A stretch of DNA of 64,000 nucleotides, taken from Bacteroidales bacterium (lineage in GTDB: Bacteria > Bacteroidota > Bacteroidia > Bacteroidales > GCA-2711565). Location of the stretch: the NCBI GenBank assembly GCA_028280405.1, contig JANQLW010000075.1, positions 1-64,000 of the forward strand, read 5' to 3'. Every line of letters starts with the position of its first letter. Position 1 is the first letter of the stretch. Below, piece after piece: positions 8,906 to 18,270 of the stretch. A model generated the notes under the pieces. The model did not search any database. It saw only the letters and a list, made by a program, of their open reading frames with translations, and was not told the origin of the DNA. Made by a program: the position numbers and the translations under genes.

Positions 8906-10453
8906 TTAATTGGGTAAAGAAAATTTAAACTCACTTCCATTATTATCACCTTCAATCCGAAGTTGACCGTTATTTTTCTCAATAAAATCTTTAATTAAAA
9001 TAAGGCCTAAACCCGATCCACTCTCATTATTCGTACCTATAGTAGATTCATGTTGTTTCGATTGAAAAAGATTATTTATAGTAGTTTGACTTATACCTAT
9101 ACCCGTATCTTTTATACTTACTTCAACACTATTATTATTTGCCTTTGCAGAAATTCTAATTTCTCCTCCATTAGGGGTAAATTTTATAGCATTGTTCATA
9201 ATATTATTTATAACCGTTGTTAGTGTATATTTATCTGCTATTATCACAATCTCATCTGAAATATTATTTAATATTTTAATGTTTTTGATCTTTGCAGCAG
9301 CACGATAGGTATCGGTACACTCATTTATAATAGAAGCTAAGTTTATGGCTTTTTTATTTATTACAATCTTACCACTCTGTGATTTTGCCCAGGCTAAAAG
9401 ATTCTCTAATAACTCATAAGTCAATTTAGAAGATTTATTTATTTCACTAATAAACTTTTTACGTTCTGTGTCGTCAAACTCATTATACTGATTTGTTAAA
9501 ATGTTGGCATAACCAAGAATAACATTGAACGGGCTTTTTAAGTCATGGGCAATGATAGAAAAAAAGGTATCTTTTGATTTATTAGACTTTACTAATTCCT
9601 TATTAAGGCTATTAATAGAACTGATTTTCTTTCTTATCTCAGTTGCCATATTATTAAATGAATCAGCTAATAATTGAAGTTCTTTATATGAATGTATTTC
9701 TACTTTTGTTTTATAGTTCCCTTTTCCAATCTCAATGGCACTGTTCATTAACCTTGAAAGAGGTTTAGAGATAGATCTTGCAATTTGTATTCCTATTCCG
9801 AAAGCTAAAAAGATACTTAGTACAGTCAATGAAATACCCAGCTTTATCGCATTGGTAACCTCTTCATCCAGTTTTATGATGGCCCATTCAATTTCTTCTT
9901 CGGCATCTATAATAATAGTTTCTAATACTTCCTGCATTTTTCGGGACATAAGCTCCGTTTCATTTTCAAATAATATATCGGCTTCTTCAATTTGGTTTTT
10001 ATTAAAGAGAACTAATAGATTGTTAACAGAAACTTTGAATGCATCAATATCATTTCTTAAAGAGTCCAACATTACTAATTCATTATATTCACCCTCTATT
10101 TCATCCTCTTCTTCTGCCATAAAATAACCTGTTTTAGTTGCTTCATACAATGCATCCATAGATATTGTTAAACTATTCAAATGCGTATTAATGATATTTT
10201 TTGAATGTGGTATTTCGTTTGTGAGATCTTCTTCGTCTTCTCCTTCAATAAAAAGCTCCCTGATACTCGATTTAATTCTCTGCAGCGAATAAGCAATTTT
10301 ATTGGATTGACTCAATTCAATTCTATTGGAAAATTCCAGTTTTTTAACTTGATTGATAATTGTAATATTATTTAGTATTGCATCTAAATCAACAATGATC
10401 ATGATTACTATTACTGAAATAAAACCTAAAATAATTCTCTTCCAAATTTTCAT
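8906..10453 (-). CDS. Membrane sensor histidine kinase with HAMP domain
   Basis: A 515-residue classical sensor kinase: TM1 about residues 7-29, a periplasmic helical region of about 170 residues rich in Glu (resembling a four-helix-bundle sensor), TM2 about 205-227, HAMP about 228-280, HisKA with the acceptor His in SIIAHDLKSPFNV (about residue 300), and HATPase_c with DTGIGIS and GSGLGLILI. It has no receiver domain and no adjacent response regulator, so its partner is unknown. The acidic helical sensor suggests mechanical or general stress input, but the ligand cannot be named. Confidence 0.88.
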   Translation of the reverse strand: MKIWKRIILGFISVIVIMIIVDLDAILNNITIINQVKKLEFSNRIELSQSNKIAYSLQRIKSSIRELFIEGEDEEDLTNEIPHSKNIINTHLNSLTISMDALYEATKTGYFMAEEEDEIEGEYNELVMLDSLRNDIDAFKVSVNNLLVLFNKNQIEEADILFENETELMSRKMQEVLETIIIDAEEEIEWAIIKLDEEVTNAIKLGISLTVLSIFLAFGIGIQIARSISKPLSRLMNSAIEIGKGNYKTKVEIHSYKELQLLADSFNNMATEIRKKISSINSLNKELVKSNKSKDTFFSIIAHDLKSPFNVILGYANILTNQYNEFDDTERKKFISEINKSSKLTYELLENLLAWAKSQSGKIVINKKAINLASIINECTDTYRAAAKIKNIKILNNISDEIVIIADKYTLTTVINNIMNNAIKFTPNGGEIRISAKANNNSVEVSIKDTGIGISQTTINNLFQSKQHESTIGTNNESGSGLGLILIKDFIEKNNGQLRIEGDNNGSEFKFSLPN

Positions 10454-10570
10454 TTGCTATGAAGGTTAATTAATACCTGTTTGCCTATAAAACGCCGTAT
10501 TGGTTTATCCAATAAGACATCTTAAATTTCTATTCGTATAATAATAATTTGCTTCTGCTTTTTCAAGTTA

Positions 10571-11389
10571 CTAATCCTTATCGTCCATAAAGTTGAATTC
10601 AAATGTTAACATTGCTATCACACTAAATTTATCGGATCGGCTATTTAATCCTATAGGCATTCCCACTCCGGACTCCCAGTTATTCCCTAATTTAAATACG
10701 ATACCTGGAGTATAATATAATTGATTTTCATCACCACCGTTCCATTCATTAGTAGTCCAGTTAATTTCTGAGGTAAATACTATATGTTTTATTGGCATAA
10801 AGAATCCAACATTTACATAAAGCTCATGAGCTTCTTCATCTTCATCAGTATGTTGTGCAAAACTGATCCCCGTTTGAGTAAATAGTTGAAGATAATTTAA
10901 TTTGGGAATATCCCAAGCTAAAATAATATATGGCTCATATTCAAAAAGGCCTTCACTAAGCTCTTTGGTTTCGTCTCCCAAAGGGAGTTGAACCTCAAAG
11001 CCTATTGCAGCATGTACATTAGTGTTATTAATATTCATAAAACTATATTTTGTACCAAGCTGCATATCACCTACACCGGTTAAAGTTTTTTTTGAAGGAG
11101 CAGATAAAGTTTGAAATGAATTCCATTCTAATTCAATTTGCCATGCGTTTGTAATTCCATATTCAATTTTAAAGGGAATTTGGTAGTATTTGCTATCAGT
11201 TTTTTTCTGGAAATTTGGAGCTAAGGTAAATTGAACCTCATTCTTTTCCTGTGGATAAACCAGCTCCGTTTGAAACACTTCCTGTATATATTGAAAAGAT
11301 TTTCCTGTAGTATCTTGCTGTGCATAAATGTTTGATGAGAGGAATAAAAGGAGAGTGATCTTAGCGATGGTAAAAAGGCATGGTCTCAT
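10571..11389 (-). CDS. Outer-membrane beta-barrel protein, transporter-like family
   Basis: The start is taken at the ATG at 11387-11389, giving MRPCLFTIAKITLLLFLSSN as a clean signal peptide ending near YAQQ. The longer frame begins 26 codons upstream with no signal-like N-terminus. The mature part (about 250 residues) is a run of alternating amphipathic strands ending in MLTFEFNF, typical of outer-membrane barrels. Strands such as WQIELEWNSFQT and AAIGFEVQLPLGDE resemble the phenol-degradation MetA-like (transporter) family. The substrate is unknown. It is followed by the sensor kinase gene after about 117 bp, and a functional link is not proven. Confidence 0.65.
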   Translation of the reverse strand: MRPCLFTIAKITLLLFLSSNIYAQQDTTGKSFQYIQEVFQTELVYPQEKNEVQFTLAPNFQKKTDSKYYQIPFKIEYGITNAWQIELEWNSFQTLSAPSKKTLTGVGDMQLGTKYSFMNINNTNVHAAIGFEVQLPLGDETKELSEGLFEYEPYIILAWDIPKLNYLQLFTQTGISFAQHTDEDEEAHELYVNVGFFMPIKHIVFTSEINWTTNEWNGGDENQLYYTPGIVFKLGNNWESGVGMPIGLNSRSDKFSVIAMLTFEFNFMDDKD

Positions 11390-11576
11390 AAAAGAATAGT
11401 TTTTTAACCTATTTAAAGATAGGAATATTTTGGAAAGAAATACAAAAAAGGATATAAGTTGGATCAAGGTTTTAGATATTTTATATAATTCCTTTTATTG
11501 AAGAATGAATATCGTAGTTTAATCTTTATAGTATTCTTAATTTTAAACTAAATTAGCATCTAAAATAATATCATTA

Positions 11577-12935
11577 ATGAAATTACATTTTATTGCCATT
11601 GGAGGAGCTGCGATGCATAATCTGGCTATCGCACTACATAAGAAAGGATATCAGATTAGTGGTTCCGATGATGAAATCTTTGAGCCTTCCAGAGGACGAT
11701 TAAAAAAATATGGCCTTCTGCCGGATAAGATTGGATGGGATAAAAACAATATCTCACATCATCTTGATGCTGTGATTCTGGGAATGCATGCCAGAGAGGA
11801 TAATCCTGAACTTTTAAAAGCTCAGAAACTAGGGTTGAAAGTTTATTCTCTTCCTGAATTTTTATATGACCAATCGAAAAATAAAATCAGAGTTGTAATA
11901 GGTGGTAGTCATGGTAAGACAACCATTACTGCTATGATTTTGCATGTATTGAAACAATGTAATATTGATTGTGATTATATGGTAGGTGCTCAATTGGATG
12001 GTTTTGAAGTTATGGTGAAGCTATCTGATGGAGCAAAAATAATAATCCTGGAAGGGGATGAATACCTTACATCTCCTATAGACAGACGTCCCAAATTTCA
12101 TGTTTATCAGCCAACAATAGGCTTGGTTAGCGGTATAGCGTGGGATCATATGAATGTATTCCCGACTTTCGATAATTATGTGGAACAATTTTCCATATTT
12201 GCAGATATGATTGATCCTAAGGGAGCTCTGGTTTATTGCAGGGAAGATAAAGTTGTTAATTCCGTAGCTGAAGTTGTAAAGGAAGGAATCAAAAAAATTC
12301 CTTATGGAACTCCTGAATATTCCATTAATAACAACCAATCTGTAATCAAATTCAATGGAATAGAGATTCCTTTAAAAGTTTTTGGAGAACATAATATGCA
12401 GAATATTGCGGGAGCTATGAAAGTTTGTAAAGAACTTGGAATAAAAGAGGAAAAATTCCTAAATGCCATCCAATCATTTGAAGGTGCATCCAGAAGGCTG
12501 GAAAAAGTAGCAGAAAAGGGAAACAGTCTGGTATATAAAGATTTTGCACATTCACCATCAAAATTGAGAGCTACGGTAAATGCTATGAAATCTCAATATC
12601 CGGAAAGAATATTAATTGCCTGCATGGAGTTGCATACCTTTAGTAGTTTAAACGCTGACTTTTTAGAACAGTATGAAGGTAGTATGGATGCCGCTGACAG
12701 GCCTATCGTATTCTTTAAACCAGAGACCCTCAAACATAAGAAACTACCACCCATAACAACCGAACAAGTAAAGCAGGCTTTTAATAATACAAAAATTGAA
12801 GTGATAAATGATACGGAAATTTTAAAGCAAAAATTAATGAATATTGATTGGACCGATAAAAATTTACTTCTAATGTCCTCGGGGAATTTTGGAGGAATTG
12901 ATGTGGATGAATTTGCTTCGGAACTTTTAAAATAA
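11577..12935 (+). CDS. mpl: UDP-N-acetylmuramate:L-Ala-gamma-D-Glu-meso-DAP ligase
   Basis: A 452-residue Mur-ligase-family enzyme that joins recycled murein tripeptide to UDP-MurNAc in the cytosol. The N-terminal domain opens with HFIAIGGAAMHNLA and SGSDDEI. The ATP P-loop GGSHGKTT is at residues 109-116, and the central domain has LEGDEYLTSP and WDHMNVFPTFDNY. The C-terminal domain has DFAHSPSKLRATVNAM, the Mpl-type version of the MurC motif. The length is typical of Mpl rather than MurC. With the NamZ-like gene upstream it suggests active peptidoglycan recycling. Confidence 0.9.
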   Translation: MKLHFIAIGGAAMHNLAIALHKKGYQISGSDDEIFEPSRGRLKKYGLLPDKIGWDKNNISHHLDAVILGMHAREDNPELLKAQKLGLKVYSLPEFLYDQSKNKIRVVIGGSHGKTTITAMILHVLKQCNIDCDYMVGAQLDGFEVMVKLSDGAKIIILEGDEYLTSPIDRRPKFHVYQPTIGLVSGIAWDHMNVFPTFDNYVEQFSIFADMIDPKGALVYCREDKVVNSVAEVVKEGIKKIPYGTPEYSINNNQSVIKFNGIEIPLKVFGEHNMQNIAGAMKVCKELGIKEEKFLNAIQSFEGASRRLEKVAEKGNSLVYKDFAHSPSKLRATVNAMKSQYPERILIACMELHTFSSLNADFLEQYEGSMDAADRPIVFFKPETLKHKKLPPITTEQVKQAFNNTKIEVINDTEILKQKLMNIDWTDKNLLLMSSGNFGGIDVDEFASELLK

Positions 12936-13000
12936 ATAAAATGCGATTGATTAAAAATAAAAGATTAATGATTTAAGATTTACTTAAGATAATCAAACTA

Positions 13001-13018
13001 AATCCCCGGAGGGGTTTA
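13001..13018 (+). terminator. Possible terminator hairpin after mpl
   Basis: CCCC-GGA-GGGG flanked by A/T runs (aaatCCCCggaGGGGttta) lies in the 131-bp gap between mpl and the next gene. The stem is short and no long T-tract follows. Confidence 0.35.
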
Positions 13019-13066
13019 ACAAATAAGATGATTGAAAATTTATAATTAACAAGATAAGATTTAAAA

Positions 13067-14002
13067 ATGAGCAATAAACAAGTTTTGGTTTTACAGGATT
13101 TAGGGATTAATAAAGAAAGCCTGCAACAATTAATAACAGATTCAGATTTGCCTTTTGAATTTGTTTTCGATAAAACAACAATCTCCAATAATGAAAATAT
13201 AGAAGGGATCATTACAATCAAAGAAAAGGTAGGAGAGAAATTGATCAACATCTATCCTAATGTAAAATTTATAGCAGTAGCCTTTACTGGTTATGATTGC
13301 GTGGATATGGAAATTTGCAGAGAAAAGAATATTGCTGTCTATAATGTTCCTGCTTATTCTACAGATTCTGTTGCTGAACTTACTCTGGGACTGACAATTT
13401 CGTTACTCAGAGATATAACTTATACAGATAAATTAATACGATCCGGAAGTTGGAATCATCCTGCCGGAATCGAATTAAAAGGAAAAAAGATCGGAATTGT
13501 AGGTACAGGTACTATTGGCTTAAGAGTTGCTGAGATATTTAAGGTAATGGGCTGTGAACTTTATGCCTGGTCGCGTTCGAAGAATCCTGGTTTTACTGAA
13601 ATGGGAGGGATTTATATTTCTGACTTAAAAGAACTTTGTGCAAAAACTGACATTATTACGATTCATATACCTCAAAATAAAGAAACTATTAATCTGATCC
13701 ATAAGGAACATTTTGAAGCAATGAAACCTTCTGCCTTTATAATCAACACTGCCAGAGGCCCGATAGTTAATCAAAATGATCTGACTGAAGCACTTAAAAA
13801 TAAAATGATAGCCGGAGCAGGAATTGATGTTTATGATCAGGAACCGGTTCCAAAGAATTTAAAATTACTAAATACGGAAAATTCAATCCTGCTACCTCAT
13901 ATTGCTTTTAAAACAAAAGAAGCACTGGTTAGAAGAGCTGAAATAACGCTTGAAAACATTCAAAATTTTTTGGATAGGAATGACAGGAACAGAGTCGGCT
14001 AA
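13067..14002 (+). CDS. D-2-hydroxyacid dehydrogenase, NAD-dependent
   Basis: A 311-residue cytosolic oxidoreductase of the D-isomer 2-hydroxyacid dehydrogenase family. The Rossmann NAD-binding motif GTGTIG is at residues 146-151. The catalytic triad is intact: R230 in NTARGP, E259 in DQEP and H278 in LLPHIA. The N-terminal catalytic domain has VAFTGYDCVD and AYSTDSVAELTLGL. The family reduces 2-keto acids such as hydroxypyruvate, glycerate-pathway or lactate-type substrates; which one applies here cannot be read from sequence. It follows mpl on the same strand but behind a possible terminator. Confidence 0.85.
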   Translation: MSNKQVLVLQDLGINKESLQQLITDSDLPFEFVFDKTTISNNENIEGIITIKEKVGEKLINIYPNVKFIAVAFTGYDCVDMEICREKNIAVYNVPAYSTDSVAELTLGLTISLLRDITYTDKLIRSGSWNHPAGIELKGKKIGIVGTGTIGLRVAEIFKVMGCELYAWSRSKNPGFTEMGGIYISDLKELCAKTDIITIHIPQNKETINLIHKEHFEAMKPSAFIINTARGPIVNQNDLTEALKNKMIAGAGIDVYDQEPVPKNLKLLNTENSILLPHIAFKTKEALVRRAEITLENIQNFLDRNDRNRVG

Positions 14003-14125
14003 AAATGATTGGAAAAAGATAGCTAATGAAATAGCTTCCGAATTTTAAAAGAAGAAGTTCAACTTTGTAAAGTAGAAGCTCCTAAATCTTAATCCTTTGA
14101 AATATAAATGAATTGGCGTGCCTTC

Positions 14126-14142
14126 CTGTTTTATGAAAACAG
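14126..14142 (+). terminator. Possible terminator hairpin
   Basis: CTGTTTT-ATG-AAAACAG is a perfect 7-bp stem with a 3-nt loop, 124 bp past the dehydrogenase stop. The rest of 14003-14242 is AT-rich with no supported gene. Confidence 0.3.
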
Positions 14143-14242
14143 AATGAAATCCTTTAATTATATTTTAAATATTTGATATTTTTAACTGTAACATTTTCAT
14201 AAAAAAACCGTTATTTTTATATACCAATTAAAAAACCGCTTT

Positions 14243-15676
14243 ATGAAAAAAACTCTTTCCCTGATTGTAATAACGATCATGATTATTTCCTGTCAACAAA
14301 AAGCAGAAAAAAGAATCAGCATTCTAGATCGGATTGTAAATATTGAAGATTCTATTTATTACAAAATAGATTCTTTACCCATGCTTTGTGATGAATTAAA
14401 CATGAAAAAACAATGGATAGATATTGATGATTGCAAGCTCTATTGTGAAGTGGAAGGAGAAGGAATCCCGTTGGTTTTAATCAATGGCGGCCCCGGAGGT
14501 ACACACCATTGTTTTCATCCCTGGTTTAAAAAAGCTGAAAAATTCTGTAAAGTCATTTATTACGATCAAAGGGGGTGCGGACAGTCGGACTTTGAAAAGG
14601 GAGATGGCTATACCTTCAGACAGGCTATTGATGATCTGGATAAGCTAAGACAAAAACTGGATATCAATAAATGGATTGTTTGCGGATACTCTTATGGCGG
14701 AGCTTTGGCCCAATATTATACTTCTGTTTATTCTGAAAACGTATTGGGTATGGTTTTGATCGGCTCTGCAACCTTATTACAGGATGATGAAATTTATGGT
14801 TCCCGTGAGCAGACTTATATCAGTAAAGAAGAAAAAGCTAAAATTAATGAGATCTATAAATTGTATAGATCTAAAAAAATAAACCTTTTACAATTGCTTT
14901 ATAACAAGGAATTGAACGGCGATTGGAAACGCCAGAGTTTTTATAAACCAACTCCAGATGAAGTAATAAGAGGCGCTTTATATGAATGGGTAAATGATGA
15001 TAACTTTAACCGGATTATGGGAGAGAGTTACAGACGATATGATTTTAAAGGGGTATTTGATAAGTGTCCAATTCCTACTTTAGTGTGTGAAGGAAAATAT
15101 GATCTTACCTGGGCAGAAAAAAAAGCCGGAATACTTAAGAATAATCACCCCAATGCGCAATTTAAAACCTTTGAAATGGCCGGACATACGATTTTTAGTG
15201 AGGAAACGGAATTATTCTTTTCTACATTAAAAAAATTTGTAAAAAACTTAAAAGATCCACAAGCTGAGCAATTAAGAACCTGGCAGACTGATGTAAAACG
15301 AATTCTTGACCCACAGGAAAAACTATTCTTTAATGAAGCAAAGTTTTTTAAAATGATAGAACAACAGGGGATAGATAAAGCAGCAAAGCATTATCATAAA
15401 GTAAAAGGGGATGAGCTTCCATTCTCTGAACAGGGATTAAATTCCTACGGATATACTTATATGCGGAAAAAAGATTTTGCAATGGCCATTGAGGTCTTTA
15501 AACTGAATGTAGATGCTTTTCCTGACTCATGGAATGTATATGACAGCCTGGGCGAAGCATATATGAAAAGTGGGAATAAAAAGCTTGCTATTAAATGCTA
15601 TAAAAAATCCGTTGAGATGAATCCTGACAATGAGAATGGGAAGAAAATGCTGGCGAAGCTGAAGGAAGGTAGTTAG
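14243..15676 (+). CDS. Alpha/beta hydrolase lipoprotein with C-terminal TPR repeats
   Basis: A 477-residue lipoprotein (signal MKKTLSLIVITIMIISC, lipobox C17). Residues 60-330 form an alpha/beta hydrolase fold close to prolyl iminopeptidases (S33): oxyanion motif NGGPGGTHH, YYDQRGCGQSD, nucleophile S150 in GYSYGG, acid D287 in GKYDLTW and H315 in AGHTIF. Residues about 395-470 form TPR-like helices (VYDSLGEAYMKSGNKKLAIK). The likely activity is removal of N-terminal residues from peptides or ester hydrolysis at the envelope; the TPR tail may bind a protein partner. Family is clear, substrate unknown. Confidence 0.82.
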   Translation: MKKTLSLIVITIMIISCQQKAEKRISILDRIVNIEDSIYYKIDSLPMLCDELNMKKQWIDIDDCKLYCEVEGEGIPLVLINGGPGGTHHCFHPWFKKAEKFCKVIYYDQRGCGQSDFEKGDGYTFRQAIDDLDKLRQKLDINKWIVCGYSYGGALAQYYTSVYSENVLGMVLIGSATLLQDDEIYGSREQTYISKEEKAKINEIYKLYRSKKINLLQLLYNKELNGDWKRQSFYKPTPDEVIRGALYEWVNDDNFNRIMGESYRRYDFKGVFDKCPIPTLVCEGKYDLTWAEKKAGILKNNHPNAQFKTFEMAGHTIFSEETELFFSTLKKFVKNLKDPQAEQLRTWQTDVKRILDPQEKLFFNEAKFFKMIEQQGIDKAAKHYHKVKGDELPFSEQGLNSYGYTYMRKKDFAMAIEVFKLNVDAFPDSWNVYDSLGEAYMKSGNKKLAIKCYKKSVEMNPDNENGKKMLAKLKEGS

Positions 15677-15710
15677 TTGTAAATTATAGATTATAAATTA
15701 TTTATCTTCC

Positions 15711-15760
15711 GTCATCCTGAACTCCCGCCTGCGTCGGGCAGGTGTTTCAGGATCTTAGAC
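15711..15760. repeat. Copy of the dispersed palindromic repeat
   Basis: GTCATCCTGAA ... TTCAGGATC surrounds the same inner GC-rich palindrome as the copy at 3317-3360. It follows the hydrolase gene and probably acts as a terminator or processing stem. Confidence 0.65.
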
Positions 15761-15858
15761 ATTGCAGGTTGCAGAAATACATGAAACATTTTAAATTAAA
15801 CATATAGAATGGACAATGATAATCATAGTAAGGTGATAAATTTTACTATGATGGTTCA

Positions 15859-15914
15859 CGGTTCGGCTGAGGCTTTGCCTCAGTTGTAATTATCAATAAA
15901 GGCTAAGCCTTTAA
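15859..15914 (+). repeat. Dispersed CTGAGGCT repeat, copy A
   Basis: The copy reads CGGTTCGGCTGAGGCT, then TGCCTCAG, then a spacer and AAGGCTAAGCCTT. Two small palindromes are linked by a conserved AT-rich spacer. Related copies lie at 16899-16956, 19816-19902 and 23155-23213. Confidence 0.65.
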
Positions 15915-15933
15915 CCCACAAAGGAGAGAATAA

Positions 15934-16890
15934 ATGAGATTTGAAAAAGTATATCATGAATCCGCTTATATGCTGGCCGAAGGTTCCATCGTTGAACGAA
16001 TAAAAAAGGAATTTAAGGTTCGGCTTAATCAGTATATCAATCATTCCGGTTTGATTTATGATAGGCCGGATTTACTGGAAGCTGTATACAGGCAATACAT
16101 TGATATAGGCCAGAAGTACCAGCTTCCCATGATGATCATGACACCTACCCGTAGAGCGACTCATGAGAATTTGAATAAAACTTCTTATAAAAATAAACCG
16201 CTTATTCAGGATGCATGTGAGTTTTTAAACAAGATCAGAAACTCATACGGGAACTATGCCGATCAGATATTTATCGGTGGATTACTGGGCTGCAGGGGAG
16301 ATGCATATAGCGGAAAAAAAGTAATGGAAATAGAAGAAGCCTATGAATTTCACAAACTGCAAACACAAGAGTTCGGTAAACAGAATACTTGTATTGGGCA
16401 AAGCCGAAATATCGATTACTTATTTGCCGCTATCATGCCGGAAATCAATGAGGCTATAGGTCTTGCCAAAGCCATGACCGAAACCGGAATTCCCGGCATT
16501 ATCAGTTTTATGCTTAGAAAAGACGGATGCTTATTGGATGGAACCTATCTTTCTGATGCCATTTGGATCATAGACGATGTTGTAGATCCCAGGCCATTTA
16601 CTTATGTGACCAATTGCATCCATCCTTCAAACCTGATCAGTGCCTTAAAACATGAAAAGAATCGCAATAGTGAAAACATAAAACGCTTCACCGGCATTCA
16701 GGCCAATTCTTCGAGCTTAAGTCCGGAGGAACTGGATAATTGCAACAATTTGCTACAAGACGACTTTGAATCCATGGCAGAAGAAATGATTTATTTACAC
16801 AAGCACTTCAACCTGAAAATGCTCGGCGGTTGTTGCGGAACGAATGAGAAGTTTATTGAGTTGCTGGCAAGCAGGCTGGTTAGCTTTTAG
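15934..16890 (+). CDS. Homocysteine S-methyltransferase family protein
   Basis: A 318-residue cytosolic protein with the betaine/homocysteine S-methyltransferase fold. The three zinc-ligand cysteines are present: C228 in VTNCIHP and C300-C301 in the terminal GGCCGT motif. IGGLLGCRGDAY near residue 115 is also family-like. Members transfer a methyl group from S-methylmethionine or a betaine-like donor to homocysteine. The donor cannot be assigned, and the sequence is divergent from MmuM. The start ATG has a strong AAAGGAGAG ribosome-binding sequence, unusual in this window. Dispersed repeats sit on both sides, and the genes to the right belong to the accessory island. Confidence 0.78.
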   Translation: MRFEKVYHESAYMLAEGSIVERIKKEFKVRLNQYINHSGLIYDRPDLLEAVYRQYIDIGQKYQLPMMIMTPTRRATHENLNKTSYKNKPLIQDACEFLNKIRNSYGNYADQIFIGGLLGCRGDAYSGKKVMEIEEAYEFHKLQTQEFGKQNTCIGQSRNIDYLFAAIMPEINEAIGLAKAMTETGIPGIISFMLRKDGCLLDGTYLSDAIWIIDDVVDPRPFTYVTNCIHPSNLISALKHEKNRNSENIKRFTGIQANSSSLSPEELDNCNNLLQDDFESMAEEMIYLHKHFNLKMLGGCCGTNEKFIELLASRLVSF

Positions 16891-16898
16891 CAATTAGC

Positions 16899-16994
16899 GG
16901 TAGTTCGGCTGAGGCTCTGCCTCAGTCGTAAATATCAGTAAAGGCTGAGCCTTTAACAATAAAAGGACTAAGGCAGAGCCTTAGCCAACGGGGA
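16899..16994 (+). repeat. Dispersed CTGAGGCT repeat, copy B, with an inverted extra core
   Basis: Positions 16899-16956 repeat copy A (GGCTGAGGCTCTGCCTCAG, spacer, AAGGCTGAGCCTT). Just after it, about 16967-16985 reads CTAAGGCAGAGCCTTAG, a near reverse complement of the core, so one and a half copies face each other. Confidence 0.6.
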
Positions 16995-17228
16995 TTAAGG
17001 ATTAACGAATATAGATTTAAGATTTTTTGCACCTTTCAATCCCGCTTTCTTTTGTCATTTTTTCTCCCTACTTTTAATCGTGCATTACGCCAAAGCTTTG
17101 CTAAAGAAATCATATCTTAACTCCCTCGTACTGAAAACATACTAGAAAAAGACTTTTGGTGAAAAATTAATTATTACACATACACCTAGATTGGAGTATA
17201 TTTGGTATACTGAATATATACAAAGTTA
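16992..17228 (+). repeat. Long dispersed repeat ending at a cassette junction (copy 1)
   Basis: About 235 bp beginning GGATTAAGGATTAACGAATA and ending GAATATATACAAAGTTAG is repeated at 23255-23505, and in shortened form at 18012-18114. All three copies end exactly at a GTTAG cassette junction, so they look like right halves of long attC-like sites. With copy B it fills the 423-bp gap 16891-17313; no gene is seen there. Confidence 0.6.
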
Positions 17229-17313
17229 GGTTGCATGGGGTGACCGACCCACAAATAAAAAAATAAGTGCTAAACAACTTTGACAAAGTTATCTTTTATG
17301 ATAACTTTGTAAT

Positions 17314-17658
17314 ATGAATAGAAAGATAATTTTTCATGGAGAACATTTTCTTGATTTTTATAAAAAACTGGATTCAGGAATAAAGTCAAAGATTCAGTAT
17401 GTATTCGAGCTGATTAAACAAGTTAAGAGAGTGCCATTGAAATTTTTATCACCGATGACTGGATATGATGGTCTATTTGAAATTAGAGTTGAATTTCAGT
17501 CAAACATTTATCGGATTTTCTGTTGCTTTGATGAAGGTCATTTAGTAGTATTATTTAATGGATCTCAAAAGAAAACACAAAAGACACCTAAAAAAGAGAT
17601 AGAAAAGGCGATGAAATTAAAGAAAGAATATTTTAAACAAAAAAATAAAAAGTCATGA
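17314..17658 (+). CDS. higB: HigB-type toxin, RelE/ParE superfamily (Gp49-like)
   Basis: A 114-residue basic protein of the phage-derived Gp49-like/HigB family: IKSKIQYVFELIKQ, then LKFLSPMTGYDGLFEIRVEFQSN, YRIFCCFDEGHLVVLFNG and a lysine-rich tail (QKKTQKTPKKE). This toxin-first layout with a downstream XRE antitoxin is typical of higBA. Known HigB toxins cleave mRNA in the ribosome. It overlaps the antitoxin by 4 bp (ATGA). The pair is the only cargo of the first cassette. Confidence 0.85.
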   Translation: MNRKIIFHGEHFLDFYKKLDSGIKSKIQYVFELIKQVKRVPLKFLSPMTGYDGLFEIRVEFQSNIYRIFCCFDEGHLVVLFNGSQKKTQKTPKKEIEKAMKLKKEYFKQKNKKS

Positions 17659-17954
17659 TTGATTATTCAGGAATTCGAGATTTTGACGAGCTGATTGAGC
17701 GCGAACATGGCAAGATTGGTTCAGATAGTCGCAATGAATATGAGGAGCGAGCTCAAATGTTCATTGTGAGTGAGATGCTTAAAGAAGCTAGAAAAGAGGC
17801 TAAGTTAACTCAAGAACAGTTAGCAGAAAAAGCAGGTACAAAAAAGAGTTACATTTCAAAGATTGAGAATGCTAAAGGAAACATTCAGTTATCAACCTTG
17901 ATTCGGATTTTTGAAAAAGGACTTAACAGAAGAATTGGTTTGACATTTCTATAA
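17655..17954 (+). CDS. higA: HigA-type antitoxin, XRE helix-turn-helix
   Basis: A 99-residue protein with an HTH_XRE domain in its C-terminal half: TQEQLAEKAGTKKSYISKIENAKG at about residues 54-78. It starts inside the toxin stop codon (ATGA overlap), so translation is probably coupled. The antitoxin is expected to neutralise the toxin and repress the operon. It ends 5 bp before the cassette end sequence CCACGCAACCTAAC. Confidence 0.85.
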   Translation: MIDYSGIRDFDELIEREHGKIGSDSRNEYEERAQMFIVSEMLKEARKEAKLTQEQLAEKAGTKKSYISKIENAKGNIQLSTLIRIFEKGLNRRIGLTFL

Positions 17955-17965
17955 AAAACCACGCA

Positions 17966-18116
17966 ACCTAACAATGTGTCATACATAATGGCGGGGAAAG
18001 TACTAAACATCAGATTTTATTTAAGATTAAGGATTAATGAATATAAATTTAAGATCTTTTTCATCCTTCACCCCCCTGCTTTCTTATGTTGTATGCAGAA
18101 TATATACACAGTTAGC
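17966..18116 (+). repeat. attC-like site closing the higBA cassette
   Basis: It opens with ACCTAAC, an exact RYYYAAC, and closes with GTTAGCC at 18110. The arms pair imperfectly: CTAACAATGTG-CATACATAATGG against the reverse complement of the right arm, CTAACTGTGTATATATTCTGCATACAACAT. The right half is the shortened copy of the long dispersed repeat. It accounts for the 316-bp gap at 17955-18270 together with AT-rich sequence upstream of hepT. Confidence 0.55.
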
Positions 18117-18270
18117 CACAAGGCAAATAAACTGATGACATACTTCATAACCAATAACAAGATTAAATATTAGTTTTATTTTCTAACTGAACTATATAAT
18201 TCATATTTTTGATTTATATAGTGATCTGAAAAGAAGAAAGTTTAAAAGAATAATCATTCAATCTACAAAG

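Noticed and set aside
13980..14090. Possible small ORF (MTGTESAKNDWKKIANEIAS) and a downstream frame ending CKVEAPKS
   Set aside because: It overlaps the dehydrogenase end and then breaks with stops and a frameshift. It could be a gene remnant, but no family match can be supported.
17976..18173. 65-codon frame after higA
   Set aside because: It lies across the attC-like site and the repeat, and has no family likeness.
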